NCBI GenBank assembly: GCA_016715885.1
Contig: JADJXL010000028.1
Location: 620,001 to 684,000, forward strand
From: Polyangiaceae bacterium
GTDB lineage: Bacteria > Myxococcota_A > Polyangia > Polyangiales > Polyangiaceae
Reading direction: 5' to 3'
Length of the DNA: 64,000 nucleotides
Shown: positions 52,890 to 63,600 of the stretch, in pieces
Numbering within the stretch: position 1 is the first letter of the stretch
How the letters are laid out: every line of letters starts with the position of its first letter
Notes under the pieces: model-generated
What the model saw: only the letters and a program-made list of their open reading frames with translations
Told to the model about the DNA's origin: nothing
Databases searched by the model: none
Position numbers and translations under genes: made by a program

Positions 52890-54926
52890 ATGCACGCTCC
52901 CCGCCGCCATCGCACGCTTGCTCGTTCCTCCATCGCACTCGCATTGGTCTTGGGTCTCGTCGCGCCCGACGCCGCCGCACAAGGGGCAAGCTCTGCCGAG
53001 CTTTTGCAGAAGGCGCGCACGACGCTGTCGTCGGGTGATACGGCCGGCGCGTGTGCACTTTTCGAACAAAGCCGCGCAGCGCGCGCGAGCGAAGGCGAAA
53101 AGGCCGATGCGCCAAAAATGGACGACATCCAATTCGAGCTCGCCGATTGCATCGAAAAGTCGGGGAAACTCGAGGATGCCGCGAAAGGTTTCGAAGAGCT
53201 CGCAGCGGGCACCGGGCCGCAAGCTGAAAATGCAAAATCGCGCGCAGCCGCATTGCGAGCCAAATTGGCTCCACCTCCGCCCGCGCCGCCCCCGGTCGCC
53301 ATCGAACCCAAACCCGCTCCGCCTGCCGAAGTAAAACCGGCACCCAAACCCGCCATCGAAACGGCGCCCATGCCTACGGTGAGCAGCTCGCCGCCTCCCG
53401 TGCGTATCGGCGATTTCATGGATACGCGCCTCACGTGGGTCATGGGTGACGACGACGTGCTTCATGCGACGGGTCGCGCGCTTCCACTTTCGCCGGACAC
53501 CGCCATCGGTGATCGCAAAGCGTACCGCCTCTTCTTCGACAACTTGAATTCGCGTTTCGCCGGTCGCGAAAACCTGACGCACCTGGCATTGTACAAGAAA
53601 ATGCCGGGGTTCATCAAAAACCTCGATACCGAAGCCGCATTGCTTCTGCGTCTCGACGTCGCGGCCATCGCTCGGCAGGCGAATAACCTGAATCAAGCCA
53701 TTTACGACGCCGGTACGTACATTCGAGCGTTTTACCATACCGACGGCAATCCGAACGGAAAACAAGGTTTGTCGGTCACGCTTTGGCCGCTCGATACCGA
53801 CCGCTTCCGCTTGGGCTACCTTTACGACATTTCCTGGGGCGGTACGAACCCCTTCATCAATCAATCGATTTTCCCGCGTATTCAGGGCAGCTCACCGGGC
53901 GGCAAAATCACGTACGAAGGGAAAAACTGGAGCGTTTACTTCGGCCTCAAAACCGCAAACATCATCCAGCTCGAAGGAAAGCTCCAAGACGACAACACCG
54001 GCGAAAGCAATGCCGAAGAATTCCGCGTTGGCCAGACGAATTACGGCGTGCTCGCCGGAGGTAGCGTCGATCCTACGGATTACTTGCACATCGACGTGGG
54101 CGGCGGTTATTTCCAGCAGGGCAGATTCGACCTGCCCGACGTAGAAGGCCAGGACATTTATACGGCAGGCGTGTCCGCGCGCGTGCTCTTGCACGACAAG
54201 ACGACCCCCGTACCACAATCGATCGACTTCGCGCTTTATCGGAATGACCCGAACAAACCAATGGTCATTTTCAAGCCCGAAACGTACACCGAGGGGAAAA
54301 CGACGTGGTCGGTCGCGCTCGAAGGAACCAACCTCTGGCAACATTTGAAGGATTTCGATGTCGCCGGCGGTACGGCCATGCAACCGGCACGAGCCGCGGC
54401 GCTTCAAGCCAACATCAAGTCGTCGTATTTCCGCGGCAGTGCAACGGTCATTTATCGCGATCTGCCGTATGTCCTGCGAAACCAGCCGAGCTTCATTCCT
54501 TTCCAAACGCTGCCGGCCGACGCGGGATCATCGGACGAAGTCTTCTTGGCCGTCGCCGGTGATTATTACTTCAAAAAACCGCGGCTCACGGCAGGTTTCG
54601 GCGGCGGTTTGCAATTCCCGGCGACGTTCAGCACGGCCACGATCGACAATTCATCGGCGCCCATCAGCCGCACGGTCGTCGTTCGCGAACAAGGCAACAT
54701 CGCGATTTTGCCGGTCAATCAAACGGAAGTGCCCATCTTCCAAGCAAGGGCCAGCTTGAAATGGGACATCTCCCCCATTCTCTCGGCGCTCGCGTGGGTG
54801 CAATTCGTTCGCGACAACAACGGTACGTTCGTCGAGCGTGATCCGACGGAAGGAACGCTCGCATTGCGCACGTTCATCAGCCCCAACTTCCTCGGTTTCG
54901 GCACCAGCGTTTCGGCGCGGTTCTGA
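52890..54926 (+). CDS. exported protein with TPR-like N-terminus and beta-rich, barrel-like C-terminal region
   Basis: 678 residues from ATG 52890. Signal peptide ending APDAAAQ. About 30-120 is a TPR-like helix array (LLQKARTTLSSGDTAGACALFEQS), followed by a Pro/Lys linker (about 125-160). The rest (about 180-678) is a series of beta strands with aromatic turns and a final phenylalanine (FGTSVSARF), the C-terminal signature of outer-membrane barrels. Likely an outer-membrane protein of unknown substrate. Overlapping frames upstream lie in the previous gene. Confidence 0.75.
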   Translation: MHAPRRHRTLARSSIALALVLGLVAPDAAAQGASSAELLQKARTTLSSGDTAGACALFEQSRAARASEGEKADAPKMDDIQFELADCIEKSGKLEDAAKGFEELAAGTGPQAENAKSRAAALRAKLAPPPPAPPPVAIEPKPAPPAEVKPAPKPAIETAPMPTVSSSPPPVRIGDFMDTRLTWVMGDDDVLHATGRALPLSPDTAIGDRKAYRLFFDNLNSRFAGRENLTHLALYKKMPGFIKNLDTEAALLLRLDVAAIARQANNLNQAIYDAGTYIRAFYHTDGNPNGKQGLSVTLWPLDTDRFRLGYLYDISWGGTNPFINQSIFPRIQGSSPGGKITYEGKNWSVYFGLKTANIIQLEGKLQDDNTGESNAEEFRVGQTNYGVLAGGSVDPTDYLHIDVGGGYFQQGRFDLPDVEGQDIYTAGVSARVLLHDKTTPVPQSIDFALYRNDPNKPMVIFKPETYTEGKTTWSVALEGTNLWQHLKDFDVAGGTAMQPARAAALQANIKSSYFRGSATVIYRDLPYVLRNQPSFIPFQTLPADAGSSDEVFLAVAGDYYFKKPRLTAGFGGGLQFPATFSTATIDNSSAPISRTVVVREQGNIAILPVNQTEVPIFQARASLKWDISPILSALAWVQFVRDNNGTFVERDPTEGTLALRTFISPNFLGFGTSVSARF

Positions 54927-54950
54927 TCCGCTGCACGTCGGCGCCCCGTC

Positions 54951-56009
54951 ATGCCACCCCGTTTGTCAATCAAACTGGATAAGCAGGACGGCGTGCATCG
55001 CCCGGGCGAACCCATCTCTGGAAACGTCGAATACACGTGTCCGGAAGCGAAACGTCTCGACGAGCTGGTTTTGACGCTTGGTTGGGACGTCGAAACACCA
55101 GGCGAACCTCATGGAGTGCGCGGCGCGCCCATCGTTTTGGCCAAACAAGTGCAGCTATTGGCAAACGAAAATCGAGTTTTTCGTTTCGAACTGCCCGCGC
55201 CCGCCGGCCCGATGACGTATCACGGTCACATCTTGTCGGTGCATTGGGTGCTGCGCGCCGAAGCGAAATTGGGCTGGGCACTGCGAGAACGCGCTGAAGC
55301 TCGCATTTCGTTGATTCCGTGGACCGAAGAGGAACGAGCGCTTTCGGTGCGAAGTTATCGCCTGGGCCCCGCTCGCCCGGCGCTCGCGTATTATCCGGGA
55401 CCGCTGCCCGAAGCGCCGATGGAAAAAAGCGACGAATCTCGAGGTATCGAACATCCCATCGTGGGCGTGGCATTGGCAGGGGCCACGGTCGCGCTCGTTT
55501 TGCTCCACGCGAATCCCTACACGCGCGTCTTGGCGCTCTTGCTGCTCGTGGGGGGTTTGTCGGCGCTCTTCGCGCATTTACCAAGGCGTACGCTCAGGCA
55601 ACGCCTCGGCCCACCGCAGCTCGACGTGCATCCGGAAATCGTCCGTGCGGGGGATATCGTCACCGTTTCGGTGGCGTTTCGTCCGGCGCGTGCCGAAGTG
55701 CTCTCGGAATTGACATTTTCCGTGCAAGCCATCGAAGTGGCCGCTCGGCCGTCGAGCGAACCGGACGAGCCGCGGATATATCGGCATTCGTTGCACGTCG
55801 AACGTCGTCCCGTCGATCGAGGCCGTCTGCGCCTCGAAGCTGCGCGCGTGACGGTCATTCAGGAAATGTTTCACATTCCGGATACGGCGGCGCCGTCGTT
55901 TGGAGCTCCGCACAATGAAGTGCGTTGGGAGGTCACGGCGACGGTGCGCACGGCAGACCTTTTGACGTGGAAACAATCGCGCAGGATTCTCGTTTTTCCG
56001 CCCGGCTGA
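54951..56009 (+). CDS. arrestin-like fold membrane protein
   Basis: 352 residues from ATG 54951. N-terminal ~130 residues resemble an arrestin/Vps26-type sandwich (LSIKLDKQDGVHRPGEPISGNVEY, ELPAPAGPMTYHGHILSVHWVL). Two adjacent hydrophobic helices lie at about 165-205 (GVALAGATVALVLL, VLALLLLVGGLSALF). A second similar sandwich follows (HPEIVRAGDIVTVSVAF, HSLHVERRPVDRGRLRLEAA). Such proteins are found in myxobacteria without an assigned role. It may bind a membrane partner encoded by the neighbouring genes. Start is 24 bases after the previous stop. Confidence 0.65.
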   Translation: MPPRLSIKLDKQDGVHRPGEPISGNVEYTCPEAKRLDELVLTLGWDVETPGEPHGVRGAPIVLAKQVQLLANENRVFRFELPAPAGPMTYHGHILSVHWVLRAEAKLGWALRERAEARISLIPWTEEERALSVRSYRLGPARPALAYYPGPLPEAPMEKSDESRGIEHPIVGVALAGATVALVLLHANPYTRVLALLLLVGGLSALFAHLPRRTLRQRLGPPQLDVHPEIVRAGDIVTVSVAFRPARAEVLSELTFSVQAIEVAARPSSEPDEPRIYRHSLHVERRPVDRGRLRLEAARVTVIQEMFHIPDTAAPSFGAPHNEVRWEVTATVRTADLLTWKQSRRILVFPPG

Positions 56010-56076
56010 AGCGTCGTCACACGACGCTCGCTTTCGAAGCCGAAGTCGGCTATTGTGCTCGGCAGGAGCGTTTTCC

Positions 56077-56757
56077 GTGATCTGTCCGAATTGCCGACAA
56101 GAAGCGCCAACGGTCGTGCGAGGTGTGCGAGCCTATTGCACGGCTTGTGGTGCACCGCGATCGCTCATCGAGGACACACCGGTGAACGTTGCGGGGCAGC
56201 CGTCGAAGATTGGCGGGGGCATGGCGGCGGCCGCTGGCCTGCTCGTGCTCTTCATCGGGACGCTCGTGGCATTGATCATCGGGGCCGTTCTGCAGATGCT
56301 CGTTCCTCCGGCGGGTCTTGTGGTTGGAGGATTTCTCGGGCTTGTGACTTTGTTCATCACGGCAATGTTCTTGTGGGGCGGACGCATGCTGTTCCAGAGT
56401 GGAGCGGAGCGTGAACGCGGCGCGCAGGAGCGAGCGGTTTGGGCGATTGCGCGAAGGCACGGGGGTTCGGTCACGGCGGCGGAATTGGCTCGAGCGTTGA
56501 CGATATCGGAAGCGGATGCGGATGCCTTTTTGACGGCAATGGCAAAGCGCCCGGATGGCCGTGTGACGCTCGAAGTGGATGACGACGGCACGCTTCGTTA
56601 TGAGGTGCGCGAATTGCGCCGCGTGCGATTCGGCGAACGCAAGCGCGTGACGACGGGTGCGCGGGTGGCGAGCCCGAATTCGGTGATGGATGCGGAATTC
56701 GAAGAAGTGCGTGCCGAAGAAGAAGCGCAGGAAGCGGAAAAGCGAATGCGGAGGTGA
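56077..56757 (+). CDS. zinc-ribbon, two-helix membrane protein with winged-helix-like C-terminus
   Basis: 226 residues from GTG 56077 with AGGAG eight bases upstream. Zinc ribbon CPNCRQ...CTACGAPR (about 3-31). Two transmembrane helices (AAAGLLVLFIGTLVALIIGA, GGFLGLVTLFITAMFLWGG). Cytoplasmic region with a winged-helix-like segment (AIARRHGGSVTAAELARALTISEADADAFL) and an acidic C-terminus. Likely a small inner-membrane regulator. It ends the co-directional run that starts at the nucleotidase gene. Confidence 0.65.
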   Translation: MICPNCRQEAPTVVRGVRAYCTACGAPRSLIEDTPVNVAGQPSKIGGGMAAAAGLLVLFIGTLVALIIGAVLQMLVPPAGLVVGGFLGLVTLFITAMFLWGGRMLFQSGAERERGAQERAVWAIARRHGGSVTAAELARALTISEADADAFLTAMAKRPDGRVTLEVDDDGTLRYEVRELRRVRFGERKRVTTGARVASPNSVMDAEFEEVRAEEEAQEAEKRMRR

Positions 56758-56883
56758 TCGAGTGCATTCGCTTCACGCGTGACTCCAGCTCGAGGCTCGG
56801 CCGCTGCCGTGGAGACGGGGAGAAAGAGCGTCCCGAACTCGCCCGCTTCCGGCTCACAAAGCGTCCCACGTAGTGACGCGAAG

Positions 56884-56912
56884 TTGGAGAGGGGGCTAGG
56901 GGGTGAGGCGCG
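56884..56912. repeat. Repeat A half copy
   Basis: The motif GGAGAGGGGGCTAGGGGGTGAG matches one arm of the hairpin element at 803-936. It lies in the 186-base convergent gap between the membrane protein and the aminotransferase gene. No matching opposite arm was found, so it is a fragment. Confidence 0.6.
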
Positions 56913-56943
56913 ATTGCGGGCAAATCCCAAAGAGCAGTCGCCC

Positions 56944-58200
56944 TCAATTCCCAGACTCTGCGTCCGCCATTCTCGTGAGTAGCCGCTCCATGCGCACGAA
57001 GACATCGTCCATGACGTCTTCGTTCGGGAGAAGCGTGAGACGCAAATGGTTCGTCCGCGTAATGTTGAAGCTCGATCCGGGCACGACGAGCACATGCTCG
57101 CGTTCGAGCAATTCCGCAGCGAATTCTGCATCGTTGAAATGAGGGATCTTGTGGGTATCAATCGATGGGAAGGCATAAAGCGCACCCATCGGAGGCACCA
57201 CGTGCAAAAATTCGGAACGTTCGACGCCTCGAAGAACAGCGCGACGTTGGCGGCCAAGGCGCCCAGATTCGGCCGTGAGATCATAAATGCTTTGATGACC
57301 TCCAAGCGCCGTCTGTACGGCCCATTGACTTGGCACGTTGGCGCACAAACGTAGCGATGCGAGCACTTCGAGGCCCTCGATGTAGTCGATGGCGTGATCT
57401 TTCGTTCCGGTGAAGAAAAGCCACCCGGTGCGCAAACCACACGCTCGATACACCTTCGAAAGACCGCCGAACGTGGCGCACAAGGTGCCATGACAAACCG
57501 TCGCCATGGGCACGTGCTTGGCCCCATCGTACAGAATTCGATCGTATATTTCATCGGAGAAGACGACGAGCTTTCGCCGTTCGGCAATTTGCACGAGCGA
57601 TTCGAGCAGCTCCCGCGGGTAGACGGCACCCGTGGGATTGTTGGGATTGATGACGACGATGGCACGGGTAGCCGGCGTCACGAGACGCTCGACCTCCTCG
57701 GGATCGGGCAAGAAGTTGTTTTCGGCGCGACACGGGTAATGCACCGGGCGACCGCCGGAGAGCGTGACGGCTGCAGTCCAGAGCGGATAATCGGGCGCCG
57801 GAACGAGCACTTCTTCGCCCGGATTCAAGAGCGCCTCGAGGCTCATCAGAATGAGCTCGGACACGCCATTGCCCATGAAAATGTCTTCGGCGCTCACGCC
57901 GGCGATGCCGCGTGATTGCGTATCCATGACGACGGCTTCACGCGCTATGAAAATGCCCTTTTGATGGCAATACCCTTCACTTTGCGAAAGGTTCTCGATC
58001 ATGGCCAGGCGCATGGTCTCCGGCGTGCGAAAACCGAATTGCGCGGGATTGCCAATGTTCAGCTTGATGACCTCGAAGCCCTGACGCTCGAGCTCGTGGG
58101 CGCGTCGCGCAAGGGGGCCACGAATTTCGTACCGAACGTCGTCGAGGTGATGGGCGCGCCGAATGGTTGCCAGGTGCTGCGCCGAAGTCGCTCTGCTCAT
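56944..58200 (-). CDS. class I/II aminotransferase, AlaA-like (alanine/aspartate)
   Basis: 418 residues from ATG 58200. Fold type I PLP enzyme: substrate region KLNIGNPAQFGFRTPE, NPNNPTGAVY, catalytic lysine in GGLSKVYRACGLRTGW, and the C-terminal arginine region NHLRLTLLPNED. Size and motifs match AlaA (glutamate-pyruvate transaminase). It interconverts glutamate and pyruvate with 2-oxoglutarate and alanine. Cytoplasmic. The N-terminal extension in the longer frame is not needed for the family fold, so the inner ATG is preferred. Confidence 0.88.
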   Translation of the reverse strand: MSRATSAQHLATIRRAHHLDDVRYEIRGPLARRAHELERQGFEVIKLNIGNPAQFGFRTPETMRLAMIENLSQSEGYCHQKGIFIAREAVVMDTQSRGIAGVSAEDIFMGNGVSELILMSLEALLNPGEEVLVPAPDYPLWTAAVTLSGGRPVHYPCRAENNFLPDPEEVERLVTPATRAIVVINPNNPTGAVYPRELLESLVQIAERRKLVVFSDEIYDRILYDGAKHVPMATVCHGTLCATFGGLSKVYRACGLRTGWLFFTGTKDHAIDYIEGLEVLASLRLCANVPSQWAVQTALGGHQSIYDLTAESGRLGRQRRAVLRGVERSEFLHVVPPMGALYAFPSIDTHKIPHFNDAEFAAELLEREHVLVVPGSSFNITRTNHLRLTLLPNEDVMDDVFVRMERLLTRMADAESGN

Positions 58201-58346
58201 GGCGCCGGGGTGTACTACACTTTTCGGACTTTGCGACAAGGAAATGCTTTGCACTTGACGAGACGACGAGCTCGCGTGTCTCATGGGCGCTCGAGATTCG
58301 AGTGAACCTCGGATCTCCGGCTTCACTTCTTACAAAGGGGATACAC

Positions 58347-59468
58347 ATGAACAAGTTGGCGAAGCTTTGCGGGTTCGCGATGGCCTACGCGCTCGTGGCT
58401 TGCGGTGGTCAAGGGTACGACCAAGCGCTGCTCGAACAGTATCGGACGGCCATTCCGAAGGAAACACAGCTCGCAGCATCGGCGCCAGAAGCTTCGATAC
58501 AAGCTCTCGTCGGCGATCCGGCAATCTTTCCGAAAGGCTCACACGACATCGTCAAGGGCGTCAATGGCTCGGTGAGCAGCATCATCGAAACGATGAAAGC
58601 GATCGTGGCGACGGAACCTTCGATTTACAACAGCGACACCAAGGAATTCGTGTGGGGGCCATTTCCGAATGACAATGGTGTGGGCACGGTGGCCGCGTAC
58701 ATCAAAGACCAAGGCGACGGCAAGGATTTCCGCTATGTTTACGCGCTCCTGCGTGGCGTCGACAACGACTTGGCCAAGATGTCTCCCGTCATCTGGGGTG
58801 GCGCAACGCCCGATCCCAAGAGCGAAGATCACGGCGCAGGCGTGACGTTATGGGATTTCGAAGCCAACTACGCATTCGAAACGGCGAACAATCCGGACGT
58901 GGCAAATACGCCGCTCGATCGCGGAAGGTTCGTCGCGGTCTATGGCAAGGGCACGAACGACAAGGGCCAATTCGGCGTGGTCCTGGCGGCCGTGCGCAAA
59001 TTCGTACCGAAAGACAAACCCGACAACATCCCCGCGGATGTCGATTACTTCTACGGCCGCTTCAGCGACGACAAGAATCAGGTGGACTTCGTCGATTGGG
59101 AAGGCAACGTCGATATCTCGAACGATCCCGCCAAACCCGCTGCCGAAGACATCAACGTGCACCTCGCATTCTTCAATGAAGGCACCGGACGCGGCGAAGC
59201 CAAAGCATCTGGCGGAGACCTCGCAATGGGCCAAACGGCAGACGTGGTCGAATGTTGGGACAAAGCGATCGCTCAAACGTATTTGAGCTTCGCGTCGTCG
59301 ACGAATGGCGCGTCCGATGGTCCTCCAGCCGTCGAAGGCGATATCGCCGCCTGTGGGTACTTCCAGAAGTCGCTCACCGAGCTCGGCGTCCCGTCGCTCG
59401 CGGACGTCGATCCGGCCCTCAAAGCCGCGCTCGACGACGTCGCCACCAACGGCGTTCCCAAAGAGTAA
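58347..59468 (+). CDS. lipoprotein of unknown function
   Basis: 373 residues from ATG 58347 with AAAGGGG upstream. Signal with lipobox ALVAC. The mature protein is acidic with alternating beta strands (WGPFPNDNGVGTVAAYI, FRYVYALLRGVDND, GRFVAVYGKGTNDKGQFG, VDYFYGRFSDDKNQV). No family was recognised. Two paired Cys near the C-terminus (ECWDK, AACGYF). Surface or periplasmic location. Confidence 0.7.
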   Translation: MNKLAKLCGFAMAYALVACGGQGYDQALLEQYRTAIPKETQLAASAPEASIQALVGDPAIFPKGSHDIVKGVNGSVSSIIETMKAIVATEPSIYNSDTKEFVWGPFPNDNGVGTVAAYIKDQGDGKDFRYVYALLRGVDNDLAKMSPVIWGGATPDPKSEDHGAGVTLWDFEANYAFETANNPDVANTPLDRGRFVAVYGKGTNDKGQFGVVLAAVRKFVPKDKPDNIPADVDYFYGRFSDDKNQVDFVDWEGNVDISNDPAKPAAEDINVHLAFFNEGTGRGEAKASGGDLAMGQTADVVECWDKAIAQTYLSFASSTNGASDGPPAVEGDIAACGYFQKSLTELGVPSLADVDPALKAALDDVATNGVPKE

Positions 59469-59496
59469 TCCCGCCTAGAACTTCGCAATCCTCCCA

Positions 59497-59540
59497 ATGG
59501 AGGCTCCGGCCACCACCCCTGGGGGCTGGAACCTCCATTG
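59497..59540. other. hairpin in intergenic region
   Basis: AATGGAGGCTCC and GGAACCTCCATT arms with a C-rich/G-rich middle fold into a stable hairpin, followed by a second GGAGGG/CCTCCAT pair. It lies 28 bases after the stop of the preceding lipoprotein gene, which suits a terminator, but there is no T-tract. The remaining gap to 59664 holds only the AGGAGGA ribosome site of the next gene. Confidence 0.5.
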
Positions 59541-59664
59541 TGGAGGGTGCAGCCTCCATGCATTCCACGATCAGCACGACATTTCCAGCACTTACGTGGT
59601 TGGCACATCATTTGATTGACGTCCGTGTCGCGCAACGCGCATCGCTTAACCGCAGGAGGACGTC

Positions 59665-60612
59665 ATGGCATTGCAAGGGCTGCTTGGAGTGGTTTCGAGG
59701 TTCGGGCTACAGAGCGCATTGCTCGTATCCGTCACGGCGCTTCCGGCATGCGGTGGCGAAATGGGCGAATTCGACGACTTCGAGGACGTGGCGGAGGTCG
59801 AGCAAGCCGTTGGGTGGGGCGGCACCAACAACCTGCCTCCGCAGGCCGTTGCCAGCGATCCTCTGAAGCGCGGTGTGACAAACAGCCACGGGATTACGTC
59901 CCCCAGCAATCCCGATCCCCTTCCGCTTTGCGCAGGCAATACGATAACATCGACGGGATGCACCTTGAAGCAAGAATGGAAGGCGTGGCTCAATGCAGAT
60001 GAATACAACCGCGTTCCCATGATGAAAGCCATCGCCAAGTGCTCGGTGGAGTCGAGTTTTACCATCGTGGATTCGAGCGGCACATTTGCGTTTCCCGGTC
60101 AATGGCCCCTGTATCCTTCGTGGAAAAGCAATCGCCTCAATGGCCAAGACAAACGAGAACGAGTCAGCTCGTGTATTCTTTCGCTTCTCAATGGAAACGA
60201 CGCAAATCTCTCGATATGCATCATCGGACCCGGCGGAGCGCCTTTTAGTGACGCTTGCAGCGACCCGAACATGACACTGCGCGAAGGCGGCTTTTTTGGT
60301 GACCTATTTGCCCCAACACCCACCGCTTATGTCGCGGGGCCCGATAGCGCAGATCCTGTCGATTCGGGACGTGCGTGTTTCGGGTCGCAGGGAAATTATT
60401 GCTGCAGCGAAGCGGATACGGCGTGTCCGCAACGAATCGTGCTCACCGGCGCGATTTTGGGCTCGCCGGACCAGAACTTCGCCAACAAGCGCTGCAATGC
60501 GCAGCTCGTGAATTCCGGCGGCAACTTGTACTGTCCGTCGTTTTACTCGACACGCGAGCCTGGGCGTAGCTACACGAACGTATTTACGACGTTCGTGCCC
60601 TCCGTGCCGTGA
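59665..60612 (+). CDS. lipoprotein of unknown function, Cys-rich
   Basis: 315 residues; AGGAGGA lies just upstream of ATG 59665. Signal with lipobox ALPAC. N-terminal Asp/Glu-rich segment (GEFDDFEDVAEVEQA), then a Cys-bearing domain with motifs TLKQEWKAWL, CSVESSFTIVD, SLLNGNDANLSICI, GPFSD-like and SQGNYCCSEADTACP. No enzymatic motif was recognised; the C-terminus is rich in aromatic and Cys residues. Convergent with the kinase-TPR gene, 38 bases apart. Confidence 0.65.
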   Translation: MALQGLLGVVSRFGLQSALLVSVTALPACGGEMGEFDDFEDVAEVEQAVGWGGTNNLPPQAVASDPLKRGVTNSHGITSPSNPDPLPLCAGNTITSTGCTLKQEWKAWLNADEYNRVPMMKAIAKCSVESSFTIVDSSGTFAFPGQWPLYPSWKSNRLNGQDKRERVSSCILSLLNGNDANLSICIIGPGGAPFSDACSDPNMTLREGGFFGDLFAPTPTAYVAGPDSADPVDSGRACFGSQGNYCCSEADTACPQRIVLTGAILGSPDQNFANKRCNAQLVNSGGNLYCPSFYSTREPGRSYTNVFTTFVPSVP

Positions 60613-60650
60613 GGCAGTTTTACCCACATCCCCTCGTCCCCCGCTTGCAC

Positions 60651-63600
60651 TCATCGCCCTTCGAGCCGTCGCTCCACTTCGTTGGCGATTTCGCCGTAAC
60701 GCCGCTTCAGCAGCGGATTCCCTTCAAACGCTTTCGACAAGCTCGCCTTTGCTTGCCCGAGAGCTGATTTTTCGTGCGCAGAATCAATCTGTGCTTTGTG
60801 AAAGTTCAGCGCTCCGCGAACCGCGAGTGCGCGCGGAAGCCCTGGCGCGAGCTTCAAAGCTTGGTCAATCGCACGCAACCCGTCGTCAACGATGACGTTT
60901 GGTGAATCGTTCGGCTCGACGCTCGTGCGTGATGCAGCTACCTGCCGAAGACGAATGTGTGCAAGGTTCAACCAGAAGTCGCCACGATTGGGGTATTGTT
61001 GCGTCGCTTCGGCCACGAGCTGCCGTGCCTGCTCGAGCAGCGGCGAAGAGACCTCCTGCTTGCTTTCGGCCCATTCCGCCTGCTCGATACGTATTTCCGC
61101 TTCGACAACCTTGCAGTCAGCATTTCCAACCGCGATTCGGCGACACGTACCGAGCGTACGCAGACCCTCGTTGATGCTCGAAGAAGGATCCGCCCCGTGA
61201 ATACGCTCATGGCCTGCCAGTAATCGATATGCGCGAGCTAATTCAATGTGCGCCAACACGTCTGTCCGATCAATGCTGAGAAGGCCCTTGAAACGTTCGG
61301 TCGCTCGGCGAGCTGATTCCGTTCCGTCTTCATTGGTTTCCGTCCGGTACGACGAAATCATGGCGAAAGCCCGACCGGCGTTCCCATACGCCATGAGGTG
61401 CTTGTCATTCATATGAAGGATATGGTCCGTCATTCGCACGGCATCACGCAAAACGTCTTCAGGATTTTCACCATGATTGGCTTTCCACTCGGCAAGTTCC
61501 GTCAACCAAAGTGCAGTGTTGTTGTAAGCAATGAGGTACTGTTCATCGATCAAAATGGCTTTCTTCGTCGTTTCGATGGCTTTTTGAAAAAGCTCTTGCG
61601 GATCCTCGTTCCGGCGCTTCTTCGCATAGCCCATCAGCCCGAGCGCATATCCATAATCATTGTATGCCCACGGGAAATTCGGATTCAGTCGAATGGCCTC
61701 TCGTAGGTAGACGCTTGATTGTCCCAAAATTGCATCAACAGTCTCTCCGCGATCCTGCAAGTATTCGGCGAGCTTGAGATACGCAATGCCCGTTGCTTCC
61801 TGCGCAAATGGATCCGTTGGATGTGCGCCGACCGCTTGCTTACCAGATGCAATCTGTAAACGATAATATCCCTCGACCGCCTCACGCGATGCGCCATGCC
61901 CTTGCGCATATCGGCCCTGAAAGTGATACGCAAACGCCTTCTTCGTGTGCCCGTACGATTCCTTCGGCGCCGCAATCAATGCCTTGTCCGCCGCCGCAAG
62001 CGCCTTTTCGAGCTTCGGCTTCGGATCACGCCCTCGATAAAGGTCCATCTCCTCCTGCCGAATCCACGCCTCCGAAAGCGCTTCGTACACCTGATGGTCA
62101 CTGCGCCCAATATCAGCCGCTCGTTCGTAATGCAAAACCGCCTGCTCGAAATCCCGCTCGGCCTTTTCATTGTCGCCCCGATCCTTCGCATCGAGCGCGC
62201 GCGCCAAATACACGTCCCCTTCCAGCTTCGCCGCCTCATAAAGCCAAGGCGTGCTCTTTCGCGCTGCCTCTGCTTGCTCGAGCGCTTCATCATAACGCCG
62301 GTGATAAAAATGGATGAGCGCCTCCAAATAGCCCGCCGATACCGTCGGAAGACCGCGACAACGCTCCAAATGGCGAAGCGCCGGCGCCAAATACTCCTCG
62401 TCGAGCTCTTTTTTACGTTTCGCAAAATACGTCGCATCACCGCTTTTGCGCGCATCTTCGAGCGACTTGCTGTACAATTCGCCGAGCGCCCTGCCGAGCG
62501 CATAATCGAGCTCCGGCTCGCGCACGCCTCGCGCCTGCGCCGCTTCGAGGTGCTTGCGCGCAAGCTCCCATTCCTCGAGCGCAACGTGACCCAAACCCAA
62601 TGCATAATGATCGAACCCCGCACCCAGATCCGCAAACGATCGCATCTCCGCTTCGATGCTCGCCATGCGCTCGCGAACGATCGCTTTTTCCGCCGTCGTA
62701 TCGTGAAGCGGCACCAAATGCGCGCTCCGGACCAGCCAATCCAAATCCTTCACCGCTTGTCCGAGCTTCTTGCCCAATTCGGCGCGCTTTTGCGCAATCG
62801 CCTCACGCCGTGCATTCGTGATCGCCGTGTCGACCCCGTAACCAGTAAACGCCACCAAACTCACGACCAATGCAATCACCGCAAATGCCATGGGCTTGTT
62901 GCGCTTGCCACGCCAATAAAGCCGCTCGGGTAAGGTCAAGCGCCGTGCGAGCACTTTCTCGCGACTCAAAAATCGTTCGAGATCCTCGGCAAGATCGGCC
63001 GCCGACGCATAACGCTGATGCGGTTCCTTGCTCAGGCATTTGATGACGATGGTATCGAGCGCCGGCGGAACTTCGGGGTTTTTCACGCGCGGAGGTACGG
63101 GATCCTCGATGAGCACCTTCAAGAGCACGTTCATTGCATTCGCATCGGCAAACGGTGGCGCCCCGGTCAATAAATCGTAAAGCGTCGCGCCGAGACCATA
63201 CACATCCGTCCGCGCATCCGTGCCCCGCGCTTGACCTCGCGCTTGCTCGGGCGACATGTATCCCGGCGTGCCCAAAAGCGCGCCCGATTCCGTGAGACCT
63301 TGCGTCCCCGATTCTTCACGCGCAAGCCCAAAGTCCATCAAAATGGGATTGAGCAATATCGATCCGCCCTCCCCTTCGACTTGCTCCACCATGATATTGG
63401 CCGGCTTGATGTCTCGGTGAATCACGCCCAATCGATGCGCCACGGAAACCGCTTCGGTCACCGTCTTCATGAGACGCACTTTGTCGTCGAGCGACATTGC
63501 CTCGGACGCCTCGGAAAGCGGTTTGCCCCGAATGAGCTGCATCGCAATGTACGCGCGCCCTTCGACTTCGCCGACCTCCAATACTTTGCAAACGTTTGGA

